DNA of 6,865 nucleotides from Patescibacteria group bacterium (lineage in GTDB: Bacteria > Patescibacteriota > Minisyncoccia > Phycocordibacterales > UBA1006): the NCBI GenBank assembly GCA_020428615.1, contig JAGQMO010000013.1:1-6865 (forward strand), read 5' to 3'. Below, piece by piece: positions 1 through 4,328 of this stretch. The notes under the pieces are model-generated. The model saw nothing but the letters and a program-made list of their open reading frames with translations, was not told where the DNA came from and did not search any database. The stretch's first letter is position 1, and every line of letters starts with the position of its first letter. A program made the translations under genes and the position numbers.

Positions 1-6
1 ATTCTA

Positions 7-12
7 TATAAT
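7..12 (+). promoter_or_regulatory. -10 element of the tRNA-Lys promoter
   Basis: The hexamer TATAAT is a perfect -10 box. A start of transcription about 7 nt downstream (near 19) would leave a leader of about 5 nt before the tRNA. The -35 region would lie outside the window, so only half the promoter can be seen. Confidence 0.5.
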
Positions 13-23
13 CGTTCCTGTTA

Positions 24-96
24 CCGCTTGTAGCTCAGTTGGTAGAGCAGCTGGCTCTTAACCAGACGGTCGAAGGTTCAAGTCCTTCCAGGCGGA
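24..96 (+). tRNA. tRNA-Lys (anticodon CUU)
   Basis: This is a complete 73-nt cloverleaf. The acceptor arm pairs 24-30 with 89-95 (one G-T wobble), followed by discriminator A96. The D arm is 33-36/45-48 and contains the usual GGTAG-type loop. The anticodon stem is 51-54/62-65, with a 7-nt loop holding CTT at 57-59, which reads the Lys codon AAG. The T arm is 72-76/84-88 with loop TTCAAGT. The terminal CCA is not encoded (CAA follows the discriminator), so a CCA-adding enzyme would be needed, unlike the tRNA-Leu just downstream. The last 18 bases of the gene plus two bases beyond it are repeated exactly at 256-275. Confidence 0.96.
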
Positions 97-98
97 CA
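79..98 (+). repeat. Direct repeat, copy 1 (3' end of tRNA-Lys)
   Basis: This 20-nt segment covers most of the T loop, the 3' half of the T stem, the 3' acceptor strand and the discriminator of tRNA-Lys, plus two further bases. An identical 20-nt copy lies at 256-275. A tRNA 3' end repeated downstream is the layout left by tRNA-targeting integration, or by partial duplication of the tRNA gene. Confidence 0.85.
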
Positions 99-121
99 AA
101 TTTTAATACACATGTTAAAAT
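93..121 (+). promoter_or_regulatory. Candidate promoter inside the end of tRNA-Lys
   Basis: A -35-like CGGACA (93-98) is separated by exactly 17 nt from TAAAAT (116-121). The second hexamer is preceded by TG at the extended -10 position (TGTTAAAAT, 113-121). Transcription would begin near 127-128, immediately before the hairpin at 134-155. The -35 box overlaps the acceptor strand of the tRNA and matches the consensus only partly, so this is a suggestion. Confidence 0.3.
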
Positions 122-126
122 TTTTT

Positions 127-275
127 GGCTGGAGTACTCTCCTTGAGGAGAGTACGTAAGGACTTGAAAAGCGGAGTCATGTCCGATCGGAGTGTAGCGG
201 AGCAGGACGGGCGAGCTGGGGTCGCGGAAGATTGCGCATGCAATCTATCTGTGACCAAGTCCTTCCAGGCGGACA
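127..275 (+). ncRNA. Candidate structured small RNA between the two tRNA genes
   Basis: This GC-rich island in AT-rich DNA contains no convincing protein gene. The elements seen are a perfect 9-bp hairpin with loop TTGA (134-142/147-155) and a long hairpin of 220-227/249-256 (8 bp, three G-T pairs), an internal loop, then 230-235/240-245 (6 bp, loop GCAT). An 8-bp long-range helix (158-165/257-264) would enclose the second hairpin, and a short stem 181-184/205-208 is also possible. Ten GGA triplets occur between 127 and 280, three of them in CGGAG motifs at 172, 188 and 198. It matches no RNA class known to me (not tmRNA, SRP RNA, RNase P RNA or 6S RNA). The region could instead be a decayed tRNA duplication or spacer of a processed tRNA transcript. 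Confidence 0.33.
256..275 (+). repeat. Direct repeat, copy 2 (tRNA-Lys 3'-end copy)
   Basis: This is identical to 79-98, while the sequence just upstream is unrelated to tRNA-Lys. The T stem cannot form here because the 5' strand GAAGG is missing, so this is not a second functional tRNA. Its first half also pairs with 158-165, so it may take part in the fold of the inter-tRNA region. Confidence 0.85.
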
Positions 276-304
276 CGGGAGTAGAACATATACAACTTTC
301 ATAT

Positions 305-389
305 GCCCAGGTGGTGGAATTGGTAGACACGCTGGTCTTAGGAACCAGTGCAGCAATGCGTGGAGGTTCGAGCCCTCTCTTGGGCACCA
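305..389 (+). tRNA. tRNA-Leu (anticodon UAG), CCA encoded
   Basis: This is a class II tRNA of 85 nt including the CCA end. The acceptor arm pairs 305-311 with 379-385, discriminator A386 follows, and CCA is encoded at 387-389. The anticodon stem 332-336/344-348 carries a loop with TAG at 339-341, which reads the Leu codon CTA. The long variable arm spans about 349-361, and the T arm is 362-366/374-378 with loop TTCGAGC. The D-loop region has the usual tRNA-Leu form. The encoded CCA also forms part of the outer base pairs of the downstream palindrome. Confidence 0.97.
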
Positions 390-422
390 TAATAAAATCC
401 CGCTAGCGGGATTTTATTATGG
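387..422. terminator. 36-nt perfect palindrome after tRNA-Leu, likely terminator
   Basis: The two 18-nt arms are perfectly complementary around a GCTAGC centre, with a CCCGC/GCGGG core flanked by A-rich and T-rich arms (TTTTATTAT on the 3' side). As RNA it would form a strong hairpin on either strand. It begins within the CCA of tRNA-Leu, so the hairpin competes with the mature 3' end. That suggests termination coupled to tRNA 3'-end formation. Confidence 0.7.
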
Positions 423-423
423 T

Positions 424-463
424 AAAAGCTAAAAAACACTCTTTGGGTGTTTTTTAGCTTTTT
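424..463. terminator. Second, bidirectional rho-independent terminator
   Basis: A 16-bp perfect stem pairs 424-439 with 447-462. The 7-nt loop can close two further pairs. The stem is rich in A on the left and T on the right, and a run of T ends at 463. It lies between convergent units: tRNA-Leu from the left, and the pilin operon, whose last stop codon is at 464-462, from the right. It can serve both strands, and with the palindrome just before it makes a double terminator. Confidence 0.8.
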
Positions 464-812
464 AACGTAGTGTTCCGCCAGCAAACAATCCAAAGCTCCT
501 ACCAACAACTGCAACCAATCCCCAAACCGACACGATCACAAAGAGCCCAATGATTCCCCAAAAAATTTGTCTCTTCTTTTGTTCTCGTTCACCGGTACTT
601 GAAGCTGAAGTCATAATAAATGAAACTCCTGAATACACCACATACGTGAGCGCGAGGAGAATAAGCACCGGAATTAAGTTCCTGTTTACAAAAACACTCA
701 CTGATTCAAAAAATGATACTGCGCCTTCGCCTGCTTTGAATTGCGCCAATGCGAACGAAGGAAATAACATACACAACAATAATGTTATAATTTTTTTCTT
801 AATCATACTCAT
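462..812 (-). CDS. Small TrbC/VirB2-type pilin-like membrane protein (pilin 1)
   Basis: This 116-residue protein is probably secreted and then held in the membrane. An N-terminal signal peptide (MSMIKKK, a hydrophobic stretch, then ALA before Q24) suggests cleavage at about A23. Two hydrophobic helices follow, at about 46-67 and 85-105, joined by a polar, charged loop containing EREQKKRQ. The loop leads into WGIIGLF, the signature shared with three other pilin genes here. Size and topology fit the TrbC/VirB2 pilin families common in Patescibacteria, which form extracellular fibres or the core of a type IV secretion pilus. It is the last gene of a three-gene operon, 6 nt after the preceding stop, with no Shine-Dalgarno site visible. 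A second ATG at 806 (MIKKK) is an equally plausible start. The family is assigned by pattern and exact function is unknown. Confidence 0.85.
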   Translation of the reverse strand: MSMIKKKIITLLLCMLFPSFALAQFKAGEGAVSFFESVSVFVNRNLIPVLILLALTYVVYSGVSFIMTSASSTGEREQKKRQIFWGIIGLFVIVSVWGLVAVVGRSFGLFAGGTLR

Positions 813-818
813 AGTATT

Positions 819-1166
819 TTATTGACCCTTCAACTGAGGTAATCCTGGTGACTCGCTAAAGAATGTACTACTGAACACACCAACGAGACTAATGTATCCA
901 ACCATTGCAAGCAATCCAATAATTCCCCACAACATTCTTCGTTTTCCTGCATCTCGAACTGATTGGTTATCAGCTCCACGAATGAAATCAACGATACCCC
1001 AAATGAACCACGCGAGTGCGATAGTAAAAAGCAACGGCAACAACGACCGGCTGACGATATCAACAAATTTTTCTGTTACTTCCCTGAGCGTACTTGCCGC
1101 AGAGGTTATAATTGGAAGCACGACAGTACTAACCGCTATGATGTTATAGAACAAACGTTTCATCAT
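819..1166 (-). CDS. Small TrbC/VirB2-type pilin-like membrane protein (pilin 2)
   Basis: This 115-residue protein is built like its neighbours. It has a basic start (MMKR), a hydrophobic signal segment ending near TSA-A (about residue 23), a first hydrophobic helix at about 42-62, a polar loop (RGADNQSVRDAGKRR) and a second helix at about 79-99. The second helix starts with WGIIGLL, placing it in the GKR-xxx-WGIIG subgroup with the pilins ending at 462, 3372 and 3802. The short tail has a Pro-Gly turn and no cysteines. It is the middle gene of the operon: its start lies 2 nt after the preceding stop codon and its stop 6 nt before the next start, so translational coupling is likely. ATG at 1163 is an alternative start. 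It is probably an envelope fibre or channel subunit, and its partners are not known. Confidence 0.84.
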   Translation of the reverse strand: MMKRLFYNIIAVSTVVLPIITSAASTLREVTEKFVDIVSRSLLPLLFTIALAWFIWGIVDFIRGADNQSVRDAGKRRMLWGIIGLLAMVGYISLVGVFSSTFFSESPGLPQLKGQ

Positions 1167-1168
1167 AT

Positions 1169-1567
1169 TTAATTTCCACGAATCGCAGCAACCGTAGCGT
1201 CAATGGCTTCGGCAATTGCATACGCAGCAAGGAGAATGGCTGCACCAATAATCACGTATACAAACGTATCTTTGGCTTTTTTCAATTTTTCAGGGTTACC
1301 CTGTGCCGCAACAAATTTGAATCCTGCGTAAATAATCGCAAGTGCAATAACCGGAACACCAATTGTGATAATAATTTTTAAAATTTCACGAACGAGCGTT
1401 GGAATATCATTCACACCTCCTTTTGCAAGCGGGTTGATGAGTTTGATAGATGGTGATGTGATTGTTTGATTAGCACCATCTGTTTCAACTTCTTGTGCAA
1501 AAGAAAAATAAGGTGCGGAAACCAACGTAAGCAAAAAGAATTTAAAGCGTAGGTAAGTTGTTTTCAT
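1169..1567 (-). CDS. Small TrbC/VirB2-type pilin, classic subgroup (pilin 3)
   Basis: This 132-residue protein is the first gene of the three-pilin operon. The start at 1567 (MKTTYLRFK) was preferred over one 36 nt upstream because it gives a textbook signal peptide ending SFA-Q25, and because a candidate -10 box overlaps the longer version. The mature protein has a Ser/Thr-rich segment and then a helix at about 62-84 ending IIYAGFKF. The loop AAQGNPEKLKKAKD and a second helix (about 102-120, VIIGAAILLAAY) follow. The YAGF-x-F, GNPEK and AK motifs are the standard TrbC/VirB2-type pilin signature and recur in the C-terminus of the 506-residue protein, so this may be a major subunit. It lacks the WGIIG motif of the other small pilins. 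Divergent transcription from the next operon begins about 80 nt away. Confidence 0.88.
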   Translation of the reverse strand: MKTTYLRFKFFLLTLVSAPYFSFAQEVETDGANQTITSPSIKLINPLAKGGVNDIPTLVREILKIIITIGVPVIALAIIYAGFKFVAAQGNPEKLKKAKDTFVYVIIGAAILLAAYAIAEAIDATVAAIRGN

Positions 1568-1574
1568 ATACAAA

Positions 1575-1583
1575 ATTGTACCA
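1575..1583 (-). promoter_or_regulatory. Extended -10 promoter of the three-pilin operon
   Basis: On the - strand this reads TGGTACAAT, which is a TG extension plus a 5/6 match to TATAAT. Only 7 nt separate it from the ATG at 1567, so transcription would begin at or next to the start codon and the message would be leaderless. No strong -35 box lies at 17 nt. The motif ATGGTAYAAT also precedes the pilin starting at 4197. Confidence 0.45.
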
Positions 1584-1613
1584 TAACTACAAAATATCTT
1601 CATTGTCTATACA

Positions 1614-1642
1614 TTGACAAACATAGTTTTATAGTATATAAT
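1614..1642 (+). promoter_or_regulatory. Consensus sigma70-type promoter
   Basis: TTGACA (1614-1619), a spacer of exactly 17 nt and TATAAT (1637-1642) give a perfect match to the housekeeping consensus. Transcription should begin near 1649, giving an mRNA leader of about 32 nt before the ATG at 1681. It is the strongest promoter in the window, so the two genes behind it are probably made constitutively. It shares a short intergenic space with the divergent pilin promoter. Confidence 0.88.
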
Positions 1643-1674
1643 CTAAACGAATAATAACACCTTAAAAATCAAAC

Positions 1675-1679
1675 AAGGA
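1675..1679 (+). promoter_or_regulatory. Shine-Dalgarno-like site very close to the start codon
   Basis: AAGGA lies only 1 nt from the ATG at 1681, closer than the usual 5-9 nt. The next ATG (1691) is out of frame and no other in-frame start fits, so the start is kept. It is the only clear purine-rich site upstream of a protein gene in the window. Confidence 0.4.
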
Positions 1680-1680
1680 T

Positions 1681-2223
1681 ATGAAAAAAAATGAACATAA
1701 CACTCAGCAAACAAGTGAGGATCCGTTTACAACAATTCCACAAGAAAGCCAGGAAATTGATGTAACCAAAAAAGGCATCGACCATTTCAAGAAACCTATC
1801 GCTCCGTTCATTGTTGGGATAGTTGGGTTACTTGTGACCATCATTATCATGATTGTTTACCTCTCCTCTGAAACAAGTGGAAAAAAACAACATGTATCGC
1901 CAACGACCGGTGTTGTAGAAATGACTGCCAGTGGCAACATTAAAGTTGCTTCTGAATTCCAAACAGTTATGATTTCATGTGATAAATTCACCTATTTTGA
2001 ACTTCCAAATGATGGGAAACAATTCATTATAGACAGAACCACTGATATCAGTCTAAATCTGATGTGTCATTTCACTGACTCTAGAACACGCGAAGCGGTG
2101 GGTCCCTATACCTGGGTATATGGAACCACCCCTGCGAAAGACCACCATTACGTCGTGATTGGCGTAAAGGTTTCAACAACATACAAAAATTGTAAAACCA
2201 AATTTAGATTCCGTTATGAATAA
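1681..2223 (+). CDS. Single-pass membrane protein of unknown function, partner of the SPFH-like gene
   Basis: I do not recognise this 180-residue protein. It has a polar N-terminal tail of about 39 residues rich in Gln, Glu and Thr, then one hydrophobic segment at about 40-62. A soluble domain of about 115 residues follows, with predicted beta-rich character and three cysteines (100, 129, 171). The N-terminal region lacks the short basic signal-peptide shape and the charged residues KKPI precede the helix. The likely topology is therefore N-terminus inside and the C-terminal domain on the outer face. Aromatic residues cluster at 143-147 (YTWVY) and the C-terminus is basic and aromatic (KFRFRYE). 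It is the first gene behind the consensus promoter and its end overlaps the next gene by 8 nt, so the two products are probably made together and may interact. A pilin, enzyme or lipoprotein assignment is not supported. Confidence 0.85.
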   Translation: MKKNEHNTQQTSEDPFTTIPQESQEIDVTKKGIDHFKKPIAPFIVGIVGLLVTIIIMIVYLSSETSGKKQHVSPTTGVVEMTASGNIKVASEFQTVMISCDKFTYFELPNDGKQFIIDRTTDISLNLMCHFTDSRTREAVGPYTWVYGTTPAKDHHYVVIGVKVSTTYKNCKTKFRFRYE

Positions 2224-3325
2224 TACTGATTTACGACCGGGAGATTATTCAACCGGTTCAATGAAAAGAGTCAACAAAGCTTTGTACCTTCTGATAACGT
2301 GTGGGCTAACTCTACTGACGTTTTTCTTTTTTTTCCTTTTCATAGAATGGTATGCAATAGTGCCAGCACTATTTGTGTTGACCTTTGTGTATTTCGACAC
2401 ACAGAGTGTCGAACCCCTTCATAGAGGAGTGCAACGAGCGCGCTGGAACGGAGACAAACTTTCCGTACACGATTTGGGACCTGGTTTTTATTGGGGTTTC
2501 TTCTACTCGTACTATTTAATAAGACAAGAGGAGTCAACCAAAAACCCGTACACCGTATTTGTTATTGGTGATGTTGCTGACGGCAACAGGGGAATTTTAC
2601 CAGTCACATTAAATATTCCCATAGTGGATGCTCTTAAATACTACATCTATGGTGGTGACGTAACCCAACGCGTTAATCAAGAGATTGAAGACAGTGTCAA
2701 AACCTTTATGGAAAAGAAACAAGAAAGTGAATTGCGTGCAATTCAGCAAACAGACAATGGTTTGTTGAAAGACATATTCCCAGAACACGACACGTTTTGG
2801 CGAACACTTCCTGAAGCTGGCCTTGGCTGTAATACCAAACAAGGTGAGTACGATTCCATAACTGTAAGTGTAGGCACCTTGCGTATCACAAAAGAAAAGC
2901 AACAAGCAAATGAAGCTCTTGCTGCAAGAAAGGAGTACGCAAAAGCAGAAGATTTTGACAACAAAGAACGTGACAAGAGGGTTGACGAGATTCTCATTAA
3001 AGAATTATTAAGTTACATCACACCACCAATCACGTTCAAAGAGTTGAAGGAGGAAGCTGTGGGGTCACTCGATACGAGCGGCTGGAAAGAAAAATCGACA
3101 CATGAGAAAGAAATTGAGATTGTGGACAAAATGCTTGCGCTGGCTAAAGAAAAATTGCCAACTGATCCCAAAGATAAAAATTACATCTCTGGGAGACAGA
3201 TTCAGGCTATGCGCTTGAAAGCCAACGCAACACTGGACATCCGCGAAAATAGAGCGGAATCCATTCATGGAATCCAAGGATCCAATGCTTTTGTGAACAT
3301 TGGACAAAAACAAAATAAACGCTGA
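2216..3325 (+). CDS. Divergent SPFH/band 7 (stomatin/prohibitin-like) membrane protein
   Basis: This 369-residue protein has two adjacent hydrophobic segments (about 20-42, very Phe-rich, and 45-60). They are followed by a region resembling the start of an SPFH domain: VEPLHRGVQRARW at 65-77 and LGPGFYWG at 87-94, recalling the GVV...PGLHW pattern of stomatins. A later stretch fits the second half of that domain, GEYDSITVSVGTLRITKEKQ at about 210-229. It leads into a charged helical, coiled-coil-like segment rich in Ala, Lys and Glu (about 228-262). The tail is polar and rich in Lys and Asn. SPFH proteins form large oligomeric rings or cages that organise membrane proteins or guard proteases, which is the suggested role here. 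The start overlaps the upstream gene by 8 nt without a clear Shine-Dalgarno site; Met16 is an alternative start. The match is by pattern only and the sequence is divergent. Confidence 0.72.
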   Translation: MNNTDLRPGDYSTGSMKRVNKALYLLITCGLTLLTFFFFFLFIEWYAIVPALFVLTFVYFDTQSVEPLHRGVQRARWNGDKLSVHDLGPGFYWGFFYSYYLIRQEESTKNPYTVFVIGDVADGNRGILPVTLNIPIVDALKYYIYGGDVTQRVNQEIEDSVKTFMEKKQESELRAIQQTDNGLLKDIFPEHDTFWRTLPEAGLGCNTKQGEYDSITVSVGTLRITKEKQQANEALAARKEYAKAEDFDNKERDKRVDEILIKELLSYITPPITFKELKEEAVGSLDTSGWKEKSTHEKEIEIVDKMLALAKEKLPTDPKDKNYISGRQIQAMRLKANATLDIRENRAESIHGIQGSNAFVNIGQKQNKR

Positions 3326-3341
3326 TATCCGTTCATCTATC

Positions 3342-3373
3342 ACAAGCCAAGTATCTTACTTGGCTTGTTTTTT
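3342..3373 (+). terminator. Rho-independent terminator of the SPFH operon
   Basis: A perfect 12-bp stem (3342-3353/3357-3368) with a 3-nt loop TCT is followed by six T residues (3368-3373). It sits 16 nt after the SPFH-like stop codon. The opposite strand has no T run after this hairpin, so it serves the + strand only, and the convergent pilin gene ending at 3372 has no clear terminator of its own. Confidence 0.88.
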
Positions 3374-3734
3374 ATCGTGTCGGTCGTATAAGGATTGAAG
3401 CGTCATTCGTGCTCGCAGGATTAATATTCGGAACACCAACAGAATTGGTAATAAATTTCATAATACCAAACACCGAGACCATGATTGCCATACCAATAAC
3501 TCCCCACAGAATATGTCTCTTTCCTTTATCTAAATCTTCCGCTTTATCGTTACCAAAAAGATTATAGAGGCCGACTGTAAACAACACAAATGCTGCAGCA
3601 AAGAGTATCACGATAATCGGATTAATTACTTGGTCATTGATTCTAGCAATCAATGCTAGAAATTTCTCTGATGGCGCCGCATATGCGTGCGGAATGAAAA
3701 TATATTCTCGAACAAAATCTGTAAGGATACTCAT
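3372..3734 (-). CDS. Small TrbC/VirB2-type pilin-like membrane protein (pilin 4)
   Basis: This 120-residue protein starts at the ATG at 3734 (MSILTDFVRE). An ATG 18 nt upstream would add LIYSH but would swallow part of the candidate -10 region. The N-terminal 20 residues form a weak signal-like segment ending HAYAA. Helix 1 spans about 36-58, the loop is NDKAEDLDKGKRH, and helix 2 (about 76-97) begins LWGVIGMA, matching the WGIIG subgroup. A polar tail rich in Asn, Pro and Ser follows. The N-terminus looks unlike those of its paralogues, being less hydrophobic and with Pro in the middle, so cleavage is uncertain. A terminator lies just upstream, so this gene is probably transcribed separately from pilin 5. 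Its stop codon overlaps the T run of the convergent SPFH terminator. Confidence 0.82.
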   Translation of the reverse strand: MSILTDFVREYIFIPHAYAAPSEKFLALIARINDQVINPIIVILFAAAFVLFTVGLYNLFGNDKAEDLDKGKRHILWGVIGMAIMVSVFGIMKFITNSVGVPNINPASTNDASILIRPTR

Positions 3735-3742
3735 ATGTGAAT

Positions 3743-3751
3743 ATATTAGCA
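3743..3751 (-). promoter_or_regulatory. Candidate extended -10 box of pilin 4
   Basis: On the - strand this reads TGCTAATAT, with 8 nt left before the ATG at 3734. A message started there would be leaderless or nearly so. Any -35 box would overlap the terminator of the preceding gene. The hexamer is a 4/6 match, so support is weak. An overlapping TATATT is an alternative. Confidence 0.28.
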
Positions 3752-3761
3752 CAACCTTGTA

Positions 3762-3795
3762 ATAAAAAACAGGAAATACATTTCCTGTTTTTTAT
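3762..3795 (-). terminator. Rho-independent terminator after pilin 5
   Basis: A stem of 13 perfect pairs (3764-3776/3781-3793, extended by A-T pairs at its base) encloses a 4-nt loop. On the - strand the stem ends in a run of six T. It lies 6 nt after the stop of the gene ending at 3802. Because the arms are A-rich and T-rich it may also work on the + strand. Confidence 0.8.
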
Positions 3796-3801
3796 AGAGT
3801 A

Positions 3802-4197
3802 CTAGCAACGAGAATCTCCAGTGTTTGGGATACAAATTGACGGTGTTCCTGATGTAATCGTTCCTCCACTTCGAATACCAAAGGTTCGGTTAAAGAGGAA
3901 TACAAGTCCCCATACTGAAGTTACAATAAAGAGCCCAATGATTCCCTGGATAACGATATTGCGAGCTTCTGCTTTTTTATCAGCATCTCCGGCAATAACG
4001 AATCGTACTACCCCGTAAATAAAGTATGCCAAACCTGCGAGAATCAAAATCGGGATAATCTGATTAAGAAGACTTCCGAATCTTGCGAGAATGGTACTGA
4101 AATCAGCTCCAGAACCGGTTGTGGTCGTACCTTGCGCCAAGACCAAAACTGGTGATGTAGCAATAAATACAGCGAGAGCTTTAGTAATGTTTTTCAT
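3802..4197 (-). CDS. Small TrbC/VirB2-type pilin-like membrane protein with C-terminal cysteine pair (pilin 5)
   Basis: This 131-residue protein has a good signal peptide (MKNITK, a hydrophobic core, then VLA before Q22). A Thr/Gly-rich linker follows, then helix 1 (about 47-69, IPILILAGLAYFIYGVV). The loop is AGDADKKAEAR and helix 2 (about 82-104) contains QGIIGLFIVTSVWGLV. The extended tail (SGGTITSGTPSICIPNTGDSRC) carries two cysteines, at 122 and 131, that could form a disulfide outside the cell. It is closest to pilin 1: both share GIIGLF, SVWGLV and an RxFG motif, and an exact 19-nt stretch at the DNA level, suggesting duplication or gene conversion. It has its own candidate promoter and a leader of about 77 nt, and is followed by a terminator, so it is probably a single-gene unit. 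Confidence 0.86.
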   Translation of the reverse strand: MKNITKALAVFIATSPVLVLAQGTTTTGSGADFSTILARFGSLLNQIIPILILAGLAYFIYGVVRFVIAGDADKKAEARNIVIQGIIGLFIVTSVWGLVFLFNRTFGIRSGGTITSGTPSICIPNTGDSRC

Positions 4198-4227
4198 AAA
4201 ATAAACAAATAAAATTAAAAAGTGAGT

Positions 4228-4241
4228 AATAATCGATTATT
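4228..4241. repeat. 14-nt perfect palindrome in the pilin 5 leader
   Basis: AATAATCGATTATT is a perfect inverted repeat about 30 nt upstream of the pilin 5 start. Two further 5-bp hairpins (4245-4249/4253-4257 and 4260-4264/4269-4273) lie beside it inside the predicted mRNA leader. It could be a protein-binding site or a weak RNA hairpin. Confidence 0.4.
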
Positions 4242-4281
4242 GTCTTCTCTTCGAGAAATCTTCTCCAAAGAAGTTAAACTC

Positions 4282-4290
4282 ATTATACCA
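4282..4290 (-). promoter_or_regulatory. Extended -10 promoter of pilin 5
   Basis: On the - strand this reads TGGTATAAT, a TG extension plus a perfect TATAAT. A weak -35-like TTGCGT lies 18 nt upstream. Transcription should start near 4275, giving a leader of about 77 nt to the ATG at 4197. It lies about 40 nt after the stop of the 506-residue gene, with no terminator between, so read-through may add to its output. Confidence 0.6.
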
Positions 4291-4328
4291 TGTGTGAATA
4301 ATAATACGCAATATGTACCACCTTTCTA

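Noticed and set aside
181..274. A third, complete tRNA gene ending at the second direct repeat
   Set aside because: GTCCG (181-185) can pair with CGGAC (270-274), but no D arm, anticodon arm or 5' T-stem strand fits, so it is at most a remnant.
115..432. Open reading frames on both strands across the tRNA-Leu region
   Set aside because: Their peptides are translations of the tRNA-Leu gene and its complement (phrases such as VVELVDTLVLGTSA and GLEPPRIAALVPKT are familiar false proteins), and the rest falls in the structured inter-tRNA stretch.
1568..1603. Longer start for pilin 3 at 1603
   Set aside because: The extra 12 residues (MKIFCSYGTILY) precede a complete signal peptide and overlap the candidate -10 box; 1567 is the better start.
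2340..3343. Minus-strand open frames opposite the SPFH-like gene
   Set aside because: They are short overlapping shadows with many cysteines and phenylalanines from antisense translation, and no support for expression.
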